Positions 33,482 to 41,684 of a stretch of DNA of 64,000 bases are shown here, in pieces. The notes beneath the pieces are model-generated. The model was given only the letters and a program-made list of their open reading frames with translations. It searched no databases and had not been told where the DNA came from. Each line of letters begins with the position of its first letter. Position 1 is the first letter of the stretch. The DNA comes from Actinoplanes sp. TBRC 11911 (GTDB lineage: Bacteria > Actinomycetota > Actinomycetes > Mycobacteriales > Micromonosporaceae): NCBI RefSeq assembly GCF_012933445.1, contig NZ_JABBNC010000046.1, positions 1 through 64,000 on the forward strand, read 5' to 3'. Made by a program: the position numbers and the translations under genes.

Positions 33482-34876
33482 ATGAATTTTCTCGATCGAT
33501 ACTTCGAGATCTCGTCTCGGGGATCGACCCTCGGGCAGGAGATACGCGGCGGTCTCGCCACCTTCTTCACGATGGCCTACATCGTGGTCCTCAACCCGCT
33601 GATCTTAGGTTCGGGCGTCGATGCCACCGGGGGCAAGCTGCCGATCCAGGCGCTCGCCGCGGGCACGGCGCTGGTCGCGGGTGTCATGACGATCCTCATG
33701 GGCGTGGTCGCGCGGTTCCCGCTCGCGCTGGCCGCCGGGCTCGGCGTGAACGCGCTCGTAGCGTACGAAATCGCCCCGGAGATGACCTGGGCCGATGCGA
33801 TGGGCCTGGTGGTGATCGAGGGTGTCCTGATCACGATTTTGGTGCTCACCGGCCTTCGAACGCTGGTCTTCCGGGCCGTGCCGACGCAGCTCAAGACCGC
33901 GATCGGGGTCGGCATCGGCCTGTTCCTGATGATCATCGGGCTGGTCGACGCGGGTTTCGTGCGGCGCGTGCCGGACGCGGCGAACACCACGGTCCCGGTT
34001 CAGCTCGGCAACGGCGGGACGCTGCAGGGCTGGCCGTCGCTGGTGTTCGTCCTCGGTCTGCTCTTCACATTGGTCCTCTTCGTGCGGAAGGTGAAGGGCG
34101 CGATCCTGATCGGCATCCTGGGCAGCACGGTTCTCGCGATCGTCGTGGAGGCGGTCGCGCACCCCAAGGGCTGGTCGCTCAACGTGCCCGAGTTACCGAA
34201 GCAGATCGTGGACACGCCGGACCTCTCCCTGATCGGCCACTTCAACGTGCTCGACTCCTGGTCCCGGGCCGGGTGGCTGGTCGTGATCATGTTCGTCTTC
34301 AGCCTGCTGATCACGGACTTCTTCGACACGATGGGCACGATGGTCGCGGTGGGTCAGGAGGCCGGGCTGATCGACGAGCAGGGCACTCCCCCGCGTACCC
34401 GGGAGATCCTGCTGGTCGACTCCATCGCGGCAGCTGCGGGTGGCGCCGGCAGCGTCTCCAGCAACACGTCGTTCATCGAGAGCGCCGCGGGCGTCGGGGA
34501 GGGCGCCCGCACCGGCGTCGCGAACCTGGTCACCGGAGCGATGTTCCTGCTCGCCATGTTCCTGTCGCCGCTGGTCCGGGTGGTCCCGTTCGAGGCGGCG
34601 TCGACGGCCCTCGTGGTGGTCGGGTTCCTGATGATGATGTCGGTGCGGCAGATCGACTGGACCGATTACACGATCGCCGTCCCGGCCTTCCTGACGATCA
34701 CGCTGATGCCGTTCACCTACTCGATCTCCAACGGCATCGGCGCGGGCGTCATCTCGTACGTGATCCTCAAGGGCGCCACCGGCCGGTCGCGCGAGATTCA
34801 CCCCATCCTGTACGGCGTGGCGGTGCTCTTCGTTCTCTATTTCTTCCGGGGGCCGCTGGAATCCTGGATCCTCTAA
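33482..34876 (+). CDS. AzgA/NCS2-type purine permease
   Basis: A 464-residue membrane protein with about 12-14 helices of the AzgA branch of the NCS2 superfamily, proton symporters for adenine, guanine or hypoxanthine. Diagnostic segments are the N-terminal TLGQEIRGGLATFFTMAYIV, FPLALAAGLGVNALVAYEI, LLITDFFDTMGTMVAVGQEAG, and SSNTSFIESAAGVGEGARTG. ATG 33482 has GAAAGGG upstream. A perfect hairpin follows at 34886-34912. Confidence 0.93.
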   Translation: MNFLDRYFEISSRGSTLGQEIRGGLATFFTMAYIVVLNPLILGSGVDATGGKLPIQALAAGTALVAGVMTILMGVVARFPLALAAGLGVNALVAYEIAPEMTWADAMGLVVIEGVLITILVLTGLRTLVFRAVPTQLKTAIGVGIGLFLMIIGLVDAGFVRRVPDAANTTVPVQLGNGGTLQGWPSLVFVLGLLFTLVLFVRKVKGAILIGILGSTVLAIVVEAVAHPKGWSLNVPELPKQIVDTPDLSLIGHFNVLDSWSRAGWLVVIMFVFSLLITDFFDTMGTMVAVGQEAGLIDEQGTPPRTREILLVDSIAAAAGGAGSVSSNTSFIESAAGVGEGARTGVANLVTGAMFLLAMFLSPLVRVVPFEAASTALVVVGFLMMMSVRQIDWTDYTIAVPAFLTITLMPFTYSISNGIGAGVISYVILKGATGRSREIHPILYGVAVLFVLYFFRGPLESWIL

Positions 34877-34885
34877 AATGCCTGC

Positions 34886-34912
34886 CACCGGGCGTGTCCG
34901 GCACGCCCGGTG
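34886..34912 (+). terminator. Probable terminator of the purine permease gene
   Basis: Perfect 11-bp stem CACCGGGCGTG/CACGCCCGGTG with a 5-nt loop, 9 bases after the stop codon. No U tract. Confidence 0.7.
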
Positions 34913-34953
34913 ACGGCGGTCATACGCGAATCAAATGTCGTTAGCCATGCTCA

Positions 34954-34966
34954 TTAGCTAAGCTAA
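34954..34966. promoter_or_regulatory. Candidate MarR operator
   Basis: TTAGCTAAGCTAA is a 13-base near-perfect palindrome just upstream of the marR start. Position and form suit autoregulation of marR, and possibly of the following MFS gene; binding is inferred. Confidence 0.45.
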
Positions 34967-34974
34967 GAATCGTG

Positions 34975-35421
34975 ATGGAGTGGCCGGTGGTGACGGAGCG
35001 AGTGGCAGCGGACGAGCTGGCCAAGACGCTGCGTGAAGCCATCCAGCGGCTCACCCGGCGGGTCCGGCAGGCCCGCCCGGTCGGAGATCTCACGTTCAGC
35101 CAGCTCTCCGCCCTGACCAGCCTTCAGCTGGCGGGCGCGCTGACCCCCCGGGAGCTCGCCGACACCGAACGGGTGCAGCCGCCGACGATGACCAAGATCG
35201 TCGGAAAGCTGGAGCAGCGCGGTCTGGTCGTGCGCACCCCGCACCCGACCGATGGACGACAGGTCATCCTGTCGCCCACCGAGCAGGGCCGGGCCGTGTA
35301 CGCCCAGTTCGAGAAGGCACGCAACGAGTGGCTGGCCGGGCAACTGGCCGGGCTGACGCCCCAGGAACGAGAGACCCTGGAGCAAGCCGCCAAGATCATG
35401 CAGAAGGTCGCCAAAGCCTGA
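34975..35421 (+). CDS. MarR-family transcriptional regulator
   Basis: A 148-residue winged-helix repressor. The core LTPRELADTERVQPPTMTKIVGKLEQRGLVVRTPHPTDGRQ is the MarR recognition helix and wing; flanking helices would form the dimer interface. ATG 34975 or the GTG three bases before it could start. The palindrome TTAGCTAAGCTAA immediately upstream is a probable operator. It lies 69 bases ahead of an MFS exporter gene, the usual repressor-exporter arrangement. Confidence 0.92.
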   Translation: MEWPVVTERVAADELAKTLREAIQRLTRRVRQARPVGDLTFSQLSALTSLQLAGALTPRELADTERVQPPTMTKIVGKLEQRGLVVRTPHPTDGRQVILSPTEQGRAVYAQFEKARNEWLAGQLAGLTPQERETLEQAAKIMQKVAKA

Positions 35422-35490
35422 TCGGTCCTTCGGTCGCCGCGCTTCGTCACACGACGATGACGCGTACGCCCGAAGGGGGCACAGCCCACA

Positions 35491-36963
35491 GTGCAGGCAG
35501 TGCTGAGCACGACATTCCGGTCCTTGACCGTCCGCAACTACCGTCTTTTCGCCACCGGGCAGCTCGTGAAGCTGGTCGGCGTGTGGATGATGTTCACCGC
35601 CCAGGACTGGCTGGTCCTCAGCCTCTCGAACAACTCACCCGCGGCGCTGGGCGCGACGTCCGCCCTGCAGTTCACGCCGGTCCTGCTGCTCACCCTCTGG
35701 GGTGGCCGGCTGGCCGACCGGTACGACAAGCGCAAGTTACTCGTCGTCGCGAACACGGCCTTCGCGATCACCGCGATCGTCTTCGCGGTCCTCGTGGCGT
35801 CCGGTGTGGTCGTTCTGTGGCACGTGTTCCTGTTCGCCGGCCTGCTCGGCATCGCAAACTCGATCGAGACCCCGGTACGCCAGTCGTTCGTCTCCGAGCT
35901 GGTGGAGAACCGTCTGCTGCCGAACGCGCTGGCCCTGTCGGCGGCGACGTTCAACACGGCTCGTATCGGTGGTCCCGCTCTTGCGGGTGTCGCGCTCGCG
36001 GTCCTGCACACCGGGCCGGTGTTCCTGGTGGCCACGGTGCTGGCGGTCGCCCCGATCTTCACGTACACGTCGATGCGCCCGGCCGAGCTCTTCCGCTCCG
36101 AGCACGCGACCAAGAAGGACGCCCGGATCCTGGACGGCCTGCGCTACGTCCGTAAGCGCCACGACCTGCTGCTCCCGCTATCCCTGATGGCCGTCGTCGG
36201 CATGATCGGCTTCAACTTCCCGGTCACCCTGGCCGCCCTCGCGAAAATCAACTTCCACGCCGGTCCGTCAACCTTCGGCCTGCTCACCACGAGCCTGGCG
36301 GTGGGCGCGCTGGGCGGGGCGCTGGCGGGCAGTGCGCGGCGGGCACGTCCCGGCGCGTACGTGGTTCTCGGAGCGGCGATCGCCTTCGGACTTCTGGAGT
36401 TCGTCGTCGGATTCGCGCCGAGCTTCGTGATCGCGATGGCCATCCTGGTCCCCACCGGTTTCTTCTCCATCTACCTGGCCCAGGCCGCGAACCACCGGGT
36501 CCAGATGGGCGTGGCGCCCGAGTATCGGGGCCGGGTGATGGCGTTGTACGTGCTGGTGTTCCTCGGCACGACCCCGATCGGCTCGTCCCTGGCCGGCTGG
36601 TGGGGCGACCGCTACGGCGTCCCGTCGAGCATCTGGCTGGCGGGGTTGGTCTGCTTCGTCGCCGGCGTCGCGGCCGTGATCTGGCAGCTCCGCATCAGCG
36701 GCGACCGGCTGTCGCTGCACCTGCGCCCGTACCCCAAGCTGACCCTGACCCACGCCGAGGCCATGCCCGCCGCGGAGACCGTGCCCCAGGCCGAGACCCT
36801 GGCCGCCACGGAGACCGTGCCCCAGGCCGAGACCCTGCCCGCCGCGGAGACCGTGCCCCAGGCCGAGACCCTGCCCGCCACGGAGACCGTGCCCCAGGCC
36901 GAGACCGGGACTTCCGCCGAGGGGCCGGACCAGCGGAAAGTGCAAGTTGCACACTCGGGATGA
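35491..36963 (+). CDS. MFS exporter with 12-residue repeat tail
   Basis: A 490-residue protein: 12 transmembrane helices in the first ~410 residues, with TVRNYRLFATGQLVKLVGVW at the start and GGRLADRYDKRKLLVVAN between helices 2 and 3 (MFS_3/EntS-like), then a hydrophilic tail containing four repeats of a 12-residue unit (core AAETVPQAETLP). Probably a drug exporter controlled by the upstream MarR gene. The start is GTG 35491 with a distant AAGGGGG. A TTA Leu codon occurs at 35737. The tail repeats are unusual for the family. Confidence 0.85.
   Translation: MQAVLSTTFRSLTVRNYRLFATGQLVKLVGVWMMFTAQDWLVLSLSNNSPAALGATSALQFTPVLLLTLWGGRLADRYDKRKLLVVANTAFAITAIVFAVLVASGVVVLWHVFLFAGLLGIANSIETPVRQSFVSELVENRLLPNALALSAATFNTARIGGPALAGVALAVLHTGPVFLVATVLAVAPIFTYTSMRPAELFRSEHATKKDARILDGLRYVRKRHDLLLPLSLMAVVGMIGFNFPVTLAALAKINFHAGPSTFGLLTTSLAVGALGGALAGSARRARPGAYVVLGAAIAFGLLEFVVGFAPSFVIAMAILVPTGFFSIYLAQAANHRVQMGVAPEYRGRVMALYVLVFLGTTPIGSSLAGWWGDRYGVPSSIWLAGLVCFVAGVAAVIWQLRISGDRLSLHLRPYPKLTLTHAEAMPAAETVPQAETLAATETVPQAETLPAAETVPQAETLPATETVPQAETGTSAEGPDQRKVQVAHSG
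36766..36909 (+). repeat. 36-bp in-frame tandem repeat (four units) in MFS tail
   Basis: The unit encoding PAAETVPQAETL occurs four times, alternating PAA, AAT, PAA and PAT variants at its start. DNA units are nearly identical (CACGGAGACCGTGCCCCAGG), indicating recent slippage or recombination. Confidence 0.95.
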
Positions 36964-36967
36964 CCTA

Positions 36968-36999
36968 TTTGGCTGGACAGACTTGTCTGTCTAGCCAAA
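36968..36999. promoter_or_regulatory. 32-bp near-perfect palindrome after the MFS gene
   Basis: TTTGGCTGGACAGAC and its near-complement (one G-T pair) are separated by TT. It starts 4 bases after the MFS stop and lies about 90 bases before the next gene. The 2-nt spacing and GACAGACTTGTCTGTC centre look more like a dimeric-regulator operator than a terminator, but either is possible. Confidence 0.5.
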
Positions 37000-37086
37000 C
37001 CCGAACGGGTGGACCTTGAGGGTTGGCAGACCCGCTCGGCCGATCGGGTATTCCCGCCCTTGAGGTGAAGGCTTAGCGTCGAGGAC

Positions 37087-37542
37087 GTGGCCATCGCACA
37101 GATTGTTGTGTTTTCTTCGGCGTTGGTGACGTTGCTCGGGCTGCCGTGCGCCGTCACCGCGGTCCGCCGTGTCGACGACCTGGCCCGTCGTCGCCTCTGG
37201 GCAGTGCATCGCGAAGAAGACAACCGGGCCCTGCGCGAGCTCGACCGCGCGTTCCACGGCATCGACACCTGCGAAATGCTGGCCGCCCTCAAGGCCGCAT
37301 CCCTCGATCAGATCGCCCACGACCTGCGCCGGCTCAACCGGGTACGCCGCACCGAAGTGGCCCACTCCCCTTCGTGGCGCAAGGACGCCGTCGAGCGGGC
37401 CTACGACCTGCGGCTCTGCCTGGCATGCGAGTGCCTGGGCGTGGACGAGCACCTGACCCCGCTGGAGGGCATCGACCGCGAGCTGGAGCGCCTGCGCGTC
37501 GAGGGCCAGCTCCAGAAGGCCGGCCTCACGCTGCACGCCTGA
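37087..37542 (+). CDS. Conserved hypothetical protein with N-terminal membrane anchor
   Basis: A 151-residue protein whose first ~22 residues are hydrophobic (IAQIVVFSSALVTLLGLP), followed by an Arg-rich helical region (LDRAFHGIDTCEMLAALKAA, DLRRLNRVRRTEVAHSPSW) and two nearby Cys in LCLACECLGVDEHL. I do not recognise a family. GTG 37087 is the start; TAGCGT seven bases upstream would make the mRNA leaderless. The palindrome at 36968-36999 may regulate it. Confidence 0.7.
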   Translation: MAIAQIVVFSSALVTLLGLPCAVTAVRRVDDLARRRLWAVHREEDNRALRELDRAFHGIDTCEMLAALKAASLDQIAHDLRRLNRVRRTEVAHSPSWRKDAVERAYDLRLCLACECLGVDEHLTPLEGIDRELERLRVEGQLQKAGLTLHA

Positions 37543-37555
37543 GGGCGCACGGTCG

Positions 37556-37663
37556 TCAGTTCGCGCGCACCAGGACCGTATATCGCGGCACCGGCGCACG
37601 GGCCAGCCGGCGCAACCGGCGGATGCGCGACGGGCCGTACACGATCACGTGCCGATCAGCCAA
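37556..37663 (-). CDS. Candidate 35-residue Arg-rich small protein
   Basis: From TTG 37663 the frame encodes 35 residues (initiator Met, then ADRHVIVYGPSRIRRL... ending TVLVRAN). GGGGAGG lies six bases upstream, one of the best ribosome binding sites in the window. It follows the MFS gene at 37720 on the same strand by 56 bases, so it could be co-transcribed. No known family; a TTG start and short length keep confidence modest. Confidence 0.45.
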   Translation of the reverse strand: MADRHVIVYGPSRIRRLRRLARAPVPRYTVLVRAN

Positions 37664-37719
37664 CCTGCACCTCCCCGCGCCCGCTGTCCGGTCATTGTGA
37701 CGCGGCGACGCCCGGATCT

Positions 37720-38964
37720 CTATCCAGGTTGGACGCGGTCCGGATCGAGCGGCCGCAGCGCACCGGCCAGCGGCATCGCGACGACGAGCAGAACCGCCAC
37801 CGCCAACAGCGCCCGCAGCACCGTCACGTGGTCGCCCAGGAAGCCGACCAGCGGCGGACCGCCCAGGAACGCGCAATACCCGATCGACGCGACCACGCTC
37901 ACCCGGGGCGCCGCGTGTGCCGGGTCGTCGGCGGCCGCACTCATGCCGACCGGGAAGCCCAGCGACGCTCCCAAACCCCAGAGCAGCACGCCGGCGAATG
38001 CCACGCCGGTGGCCGGACCGAAGACGTACAGCGCCAGCCCGGCGATGCCGCACACGGCGAGCGCCCGCAGCACCGGCACGCGCCCGAAGCGATCCAGCAA
38101 CGGCGGTCCGAACCAGCGCCCGGCGGTCATCGCGGCCAGGAACAACGCGAACGCCAGCGAGCCGACCCAGGCGGCCGTCCCGTACCCGTCGATCATCGAG
38201 ACGCTGATCCAGTCGATGCCGGCGCCCTCGGTGAAGGCGAAGGCCAGCACAAACACTCCGATCAGGACGGTACGGGGTTCACGCCAGTAGGCGAGTGCCC
38301 GGCTCAGGCGTCCCGAGGTCACCGGCGCGGTCGAACCCACCAACGTCGGATCCGACGGGGTGACGGCCGGCGCGGGTCCGGCGTCATCCGGCAGGAAAGC
38401 CCGCACCGACACGATCACGATCACCGCGGAGATCACCGCCGCGGCGACCAGGTGGGCCGAAACAGAGAGGTGTAACGCCACCGCGGCGGCGCCGACCAGG
38501 GCCCCCGCCACCGTCCCGACACTGAAGCCCGCGTGATAGCGCGGCAGAATCGCCCGGCCCAGCCGCCGTTCCACCATCGCGCCCTGCACGTTCATCGCGA
38601 CGTCCCAGGCCCCGTTCGCGAAGCCGAAGAAGAACAGTCCGAGCACCACCGGCGGGATACCCAGGTGATATCCCAGCGCGGCGCCGCTGAGGGCAACCAC
38701 GAGGAGGGCCGCCATCGTACGGACCGTGGCCCGCGATCCGAACCGCGCCACGATGTGCCCGGCCATCAGCAACGAGACGATCGAGCCGAGCGCCAGCGAG
38801 AGCAGCACCAGCCCCAGCCGCGACGGGCTCAGGTGCAGCTCGTCGCGGATCTGCGGAATCCGGGACGCCCAGCTCGCGGTGGCGAACCCGGACAGGCCGA
38901 AGGCCGCGTAGACGGCACGGGAGGCGGCCCGCACCTCGGGCGCGGTGTCAACGGCGGTGGTCAT
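37720..38964 (-). CDS. MFS transporter (FucP/YbjJ-like)
   Basis: A 414-residue protein with 12 predicted helices in two halves joined by a loop rich in Ala, Pro, Asp and Thr (DDAGPAPAVTPSDPTLVGST). The region AFGLSGFATASWASRIPQIRDEL and FFGFANGAWDVAMNVQGAMVE recall the YbjJ/fucose-permease-like branch. ATG 38964 has GGGGGAG seven bases upstream; the longer in-frame start is unlikely. It is divergent from the flavoprotein gene, and a palindrome lies between the two. Confidence 0.85.
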   Translation of the reverse strand: MTTAVDTAPEVRAASRAVYAAFGLSGFATASWASRIPQIRDELHLSPSRLGLVLLSLALGSIVSLLMAGHIVARFGSRATVRTMAALLVVALSGAALGYHLGIPPVVLGLFFFGFANGAWDVAMNVQGAMVERRLGRAILPRYHAGFSVGTVAGALVGAAAVALHLSVSAHLVAAAVISAVIVIVSVRAFLPDDAGPAPAVTPSDPTLVGSTAPVTSGRLSRALAYWREPRTVLIGVFVLAFAFTEGAGIDWISVSMIDGYGTAAWVGSLAFALFLAAMTAGRWFGPPLLDRFGRVPVLRALAVCGIAGLALYVFGPATGVAFAGVLLWGLGASLGFPVGMSAAADDPAHAAPRVSVVASIGYCAFLGGPPLVGFLGDHVTVLRALLAVAVLLVVAMPLAGALRPLDPDRVQPG

Positions 38965-39102
38965 GGGCGACTCCCCCGGGCTCGGGCCTCGAACGTCACG
39001 GGCGGTCACCGGATCGACGGAATGCTCGATCACATCCCGTGATCAAAGCCTCCCGAGCGCCGATTACGCTGCGCAGTGCCACTGCATGATCACGCCGGTC
39101 CA

Positions 39103-39120
39103 TGTGTACGAGCGTACACA
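39103..39120. promoter_or_regulatory. Palindromic operator candidate between divergent genes
   Basis: TGTGTACGAGCGTACACA has perfect 7-bp arms with a 4-bp centre. It covers the expected -35 region of the promoter whose -10 box is at 39132-39137, so a bound dimer (TetR- or GntR-type) would block transcription. Confidence 0.5.
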
Positions 39121-39131
39121 AGGGCGTTGGT

Positions 39132-39137
39132 TAAAAT
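39132..39137 (+). promoter_or_regulatory. Candidate -10 box, leaderless flavoprotein mRNA
   Basis: TAAAAT ends seven bases before GTG 39145. The spacing fits a transcript starting at the initiation codon. Confidence 0.5.
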
Positions 39138-39144
39138 CCGCCGT

Positions 39145-40272
39145 GTGATCTCAGAGCCGCTTTGGGACGTCGCCGTGATCGGCGGCGGACCCGCCGGACT
39201 TTCTGCCGCGTACGCCTCGGCCTCGCTCGGCGCCCGCACGATCGTGCTGGAGCGTGCCGAGCATCCGCGCTACAAGACCTGCGGCGGCGGCTTGATCGGC
39301 ACCTCGATGGGGGTGGCCGAGCCGCGGATCACGGTCCCCGCGCGGGACGAGGTCAACGCGATCACGTTCACCCGCGACGGACGCCGCGGCTTCACCCGGC
39401 ATTCCGACCGGCCGATCCTCACGATGGTCCGGCGCGACGACTTCGATCTGGCCTGGTATCGGGCGGCGACCGACGCCGGTGCCATCGTCCGGCAGCATGC
39501 CCAGGTGCGCGGCATCGACCAGGACGCCGACATGGCCACGGTGACCTTGACGGACGGCACCGAGATCACCGCGCGCGTGGTGATCGGGGCGGAAGGCTCG
39601 GCGGCGATCAGCTCCCGGCACGTCGGCGTCACGCTTGACCAGCAGGATCTCGGGCTCGAGGTGGAGCTGGCCGCGACCGAGGACGACCGGCGTGCGTGGC
39701 GCGGACGGGTGCTGCTCGACTGGGGTCCCTACCCCGGGGCGTACGGCTGGGTCTTCCCGAAGGACGACGAGCTCACCGTCGGCGTGATCATGACGAAGGG
39801 GCACGGCGCCGAGACAAAGCAGTATCTTGCCGACTTCGTGGACCGTCTGGGCCTCACCAACCGCACCATCGTCCGCGACTCCGGCCACCTGACCAGGTGC
39901 CGTCGCCCCGACTCGCCGGTGCGCAAGGGCCGGGTGCTCGTCGCCGGGGACGCGGCCGGCCTGCTCGAACCGTGGACGCGAGAGGGCATCAGCTACGCGT
40001 TGCGCTCCGGCATGTGGGCCGGCGAGGTGGCCGCGAAAGGGTCGGACCTGGACGCGTACGACCGCAAGATCGCCGCGGAGCTGGCGCCGGAAATGGCCGC
40101 CGGGCGCCGCCTGCTCAAGGTTTACGCCCGGCATCCGTGGCTGGTGCACGCCTCGATGGGCACGCCGGTCGGCTGGCGCGCCTTCCAGATGTTCTGCCGC
40201 GGTGATCTTTCGATGGCCCGGGTGCTGCGACGCCCGGCGATCCATACGGCCGTACGCATGCTGGGCGCCTGA
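39145..40272 (+). CDS. Geranylgeranyl reductase family flavoprotein
   Basis: A 375-residue FAD-dependent oxidoreductase. The N-terminal Rossmann motif DVAVIGGGPAGLSAAYASA, the CGGGLIG block after YKTCGG, and VLVAGDAAGLLEPWTREGISYALRSG (the second FAD motif) place it in the GGR/monooxygenase-like group that reduces isoprenoid chains of lipids or quinones. Saturation of menaquinone side chains is a plausible role but inferred. GTG 39145 starts a probably leaderless mRNA. A hairpin at 40299-40317 ends the unit. Confidence 0.88.
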   Translation: MISEPLWDVAVIGGGPAGLSAAYASASLGARTIVLERAEHPRYKTCGGGLIGTSMGVAEPRITVPARDEVNAITFTRDGRRGFTRHSDRPILTMVRRDDFDLAWYRAATDAGAIVRQHAQVRGIDQDADMATVTLTDGTEITARVVIGAEGSAAISSRHVGVTLDQQDLGLEVELAATEDDRRAWRGRVLLDWGPYPGAYGWVFPKDDELTVGVIMTKGHGAETKQYLADFVDRLGLTNRTIVRDSGHLTRCRRPDSPVRKGRVLVAGDAAGLLEPWTREGISYALRSGMWAGEVAAKGSDLDAYDRKIAAELAPEMAAGRRLLKVYARHPWLVHASMGTPVGWRAFQMFCRGDLSMARVLRRPAIHTAVRMLGA

Positions 40273-40298
40273 TACGACATTCACGCCAAGTCCGGACC

Positions 40299-40317
40299 CG
40301 CACCGTCATTCGGTGCG
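40299..40317. terminator. Possible bidirectional terminator
   Basis: CGCACCG TCATT CGGTGCG forms a 7-bp hairpin in the 59-base gap between two convergent genes (flavoprotein and DUF6226). Confidence 0.55.
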
Positions 40318-40331
40318 AACCGGCGCAGCGA

Positions 40332-40988
40332 TCACTCGGCCCGAATCGGCGTGCCGGGTGCTCGACTTGGGTCGCGGCCGACGGGCCACTCGACCGGGAC
40401 CGGCACGGCTGCGGAGACCGGCCACGGGGCCCACTGCACCGCCGCCGCGAAACCGCCACGCCGGGCATTTCGGGCGTCCTTCTTGGTCAGCGGGCCTTCT
40501 CGGCGGGCGTTGATCCGCTCGCCGATGAGTCTGATCTCGAACCAGGACCCGCCGACGCCGCGCCGGACCCGCTCCCAGAGGCCGCCCTCGATCAACGCGG
40601 CGGTCTGCGCGCGGAAAACCTCGACGAGTTCCGCCGGGTCCTCGTCGCAGACGTCGCAGCCGCATCCGGGCAGATCTTCGGACCACCACCTCCCGAGCCG
40701 CACGTGCAGTCCCGGGAAGTCGGTGAATGCTATGGCCAGCGGGCCCGCCGCCGGCGTACGCGGAATCAACCGCACCATCCGCACCAAGCCCTCATCGGGC
40801 CCGAGCTGCTCCTTGGTCTCCCGCCGCTCGATCATGTAACGCTCGGTGAGCTCATCGAGCAGCTGATCCGCCGCATCGTGCAGAACGGCGAAGCGCTCAG
40901 TGTCGGTGCCGTGCGGGTGAGCCCTCACCAGCGCAGTATGCCGCGCTGTGTCCGCGGGCACACGGTGATGAGGAATTACCACCGTCAT
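40332..40988 (-). CDS. DUF6226 family protein
   Basis: A 218-residue soluble protein with the DUF6226-like pattern AVLHDAADQLLDELTERYMIERRE, FTDFPGLHVRLGRWWSEDLP and CGCDVCDEDPAEL, where the three Cys may bind metal. No function is established. ATG 40988 overlaps the stop of the upstream DUF397 gene as ATGA, so the two proteins are made from one message. The C-terminal 50 residues are Arg/Pro-rich. Confidence 0.78.
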   Translation of the reverse strand: MTVVIPHHRVPADTARHTALVRAHPHGTDTERFAVLHDAADQLLDELTERYMIERRETKEQLGPDEGLVRMVRLIPRTPAAGPLAIAFTDFPGLHVRLGRWWSEDLPGCGCDVCDEDPAELVEVFRAQTAALIEGGLWERVRRGVGGSWFEIRLIGERINARREGPLTKKDARNARRGGFAAAVQWAPWPVSAAVPVPVEWPVGRDPSRAPGTPIRAE

Positions 40989-41185
40989 GCGAAATCGAAT
41001 TCGCCGCTCCGCGCGCCTTTGACGAAGGCCGCCCACTCGGCGGCGCTGAACTCCATCGGGCTCTGGCCGGGGTTTTTGGCATCGCGCACCAGAACGCGAT
41101 CCCCGGTCCAGGCGACCTCCACACACGCATTAGTGCCGCAGTGCGACGATCGCAGCCACCGCAGGTCATTCGTCGGCTTGATCAT
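40985..41185 (-). CDS. DUF397 protein, copy 1 (coupled to DUF6226)
   Basis: A 66-residue protein with the DUF397 pattern LRWLRSSHCGTNACVEVAW, VLVRDAKNPG and PMEFSAAEWAAFVKGARSGEF. DUF397 proteins typically pair with XRE/DUF5753 regulators and modulate them, as in the Streptomyces WhiJ-type clusters. ATG 41185 is used. It lies 250 bases downstream of the second DUF397 gene, past a terminator-like hairpin. Confidence 0.9.
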   Translation of the reverse strand: MIKPTNDLRWLRSSHCGTNACVEVAWTGDRVLVRDAKNPGQSPMEFSAAEWAAFVKGARSGEFDFA

Positions 41186-41364
41186 ATGTTGCACCTCCGT
41201 GACGGATCCCGTCATCCACGGTAAGCGACCGTCACGACCCTCGGCGCATGTCAGCGTGAGTGAAGACATGTTCCATGCGTCATTCACCCTCGAATCGACG
41301 AAAAGTCCAAGTAATTTGCCTGCTAAGTCCCTTCTGTCACATGTGCGGTGAACGATCGACTCGT

Positions 41365-41422
41365 GTCACCCTGCACCCGGAAGTGAGCGGGAGCGCGCGC
41401 CCAGATCGAGGTGCAGGGTGAC
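41365..41422 (-). terminator. Probable terminator of the XRE-DUF397 operon
   Basis: Perfect 13-bp arms GTCACCCTGCACC (41365-41377) and complement (41410-41422) with a 32-nt loop, starting 13 bases beyond the DUF397 copy 2 stop. Confidence 0.6.
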
Positions 41423-41435
41423 CCTCATGATCAGC

Positions 41436-41627
41436 TTAAAAACGGAACTCGCCGGCGGTGACGCCGTCAACGAAAGCGTTCCACTCATCAGCGGTGAAGC
41501 TCAGCGGGGCGATGTTCGGGTTTTTCGAATCACGAACGAGATATTCGTCGTTCACTCTGGCCACCTCGACGCAGGTGTTGTTGCTGCACCGAGTGCTCTT
41601 GTGCCACTCGACCGAGTTGCTTTCCAT
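41436..41627 (-). CDS. DUF397 protein, copy 2 (XRE partner)
   Basis: A 63-residue DUF397 protein: VEWHKSTRCSNNTCVEVARV, YLVRDSKNPN and PLSFTADEWNAFVDGVTAGEF. ATG 41627 has GGAG six bases upstream. It follows the XRE/DUF5753 gene by 57 bases, the standard pairing. The two DUF397 copies are clearly diverged paralogues. Confidence 0.92.
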   Translation of the reverse strand: MESNSVEWHKSTRCSNNTCVEVARVNDEYLVRDSKNPNIAPLSFTADEWNAFVDGVTAGEFRF

Positions 41628-41684
41628 CTTACGCTCCACACAAAGAACCCGCAGTCCTGCTGACTGCGGGGGGTCAAATATATG

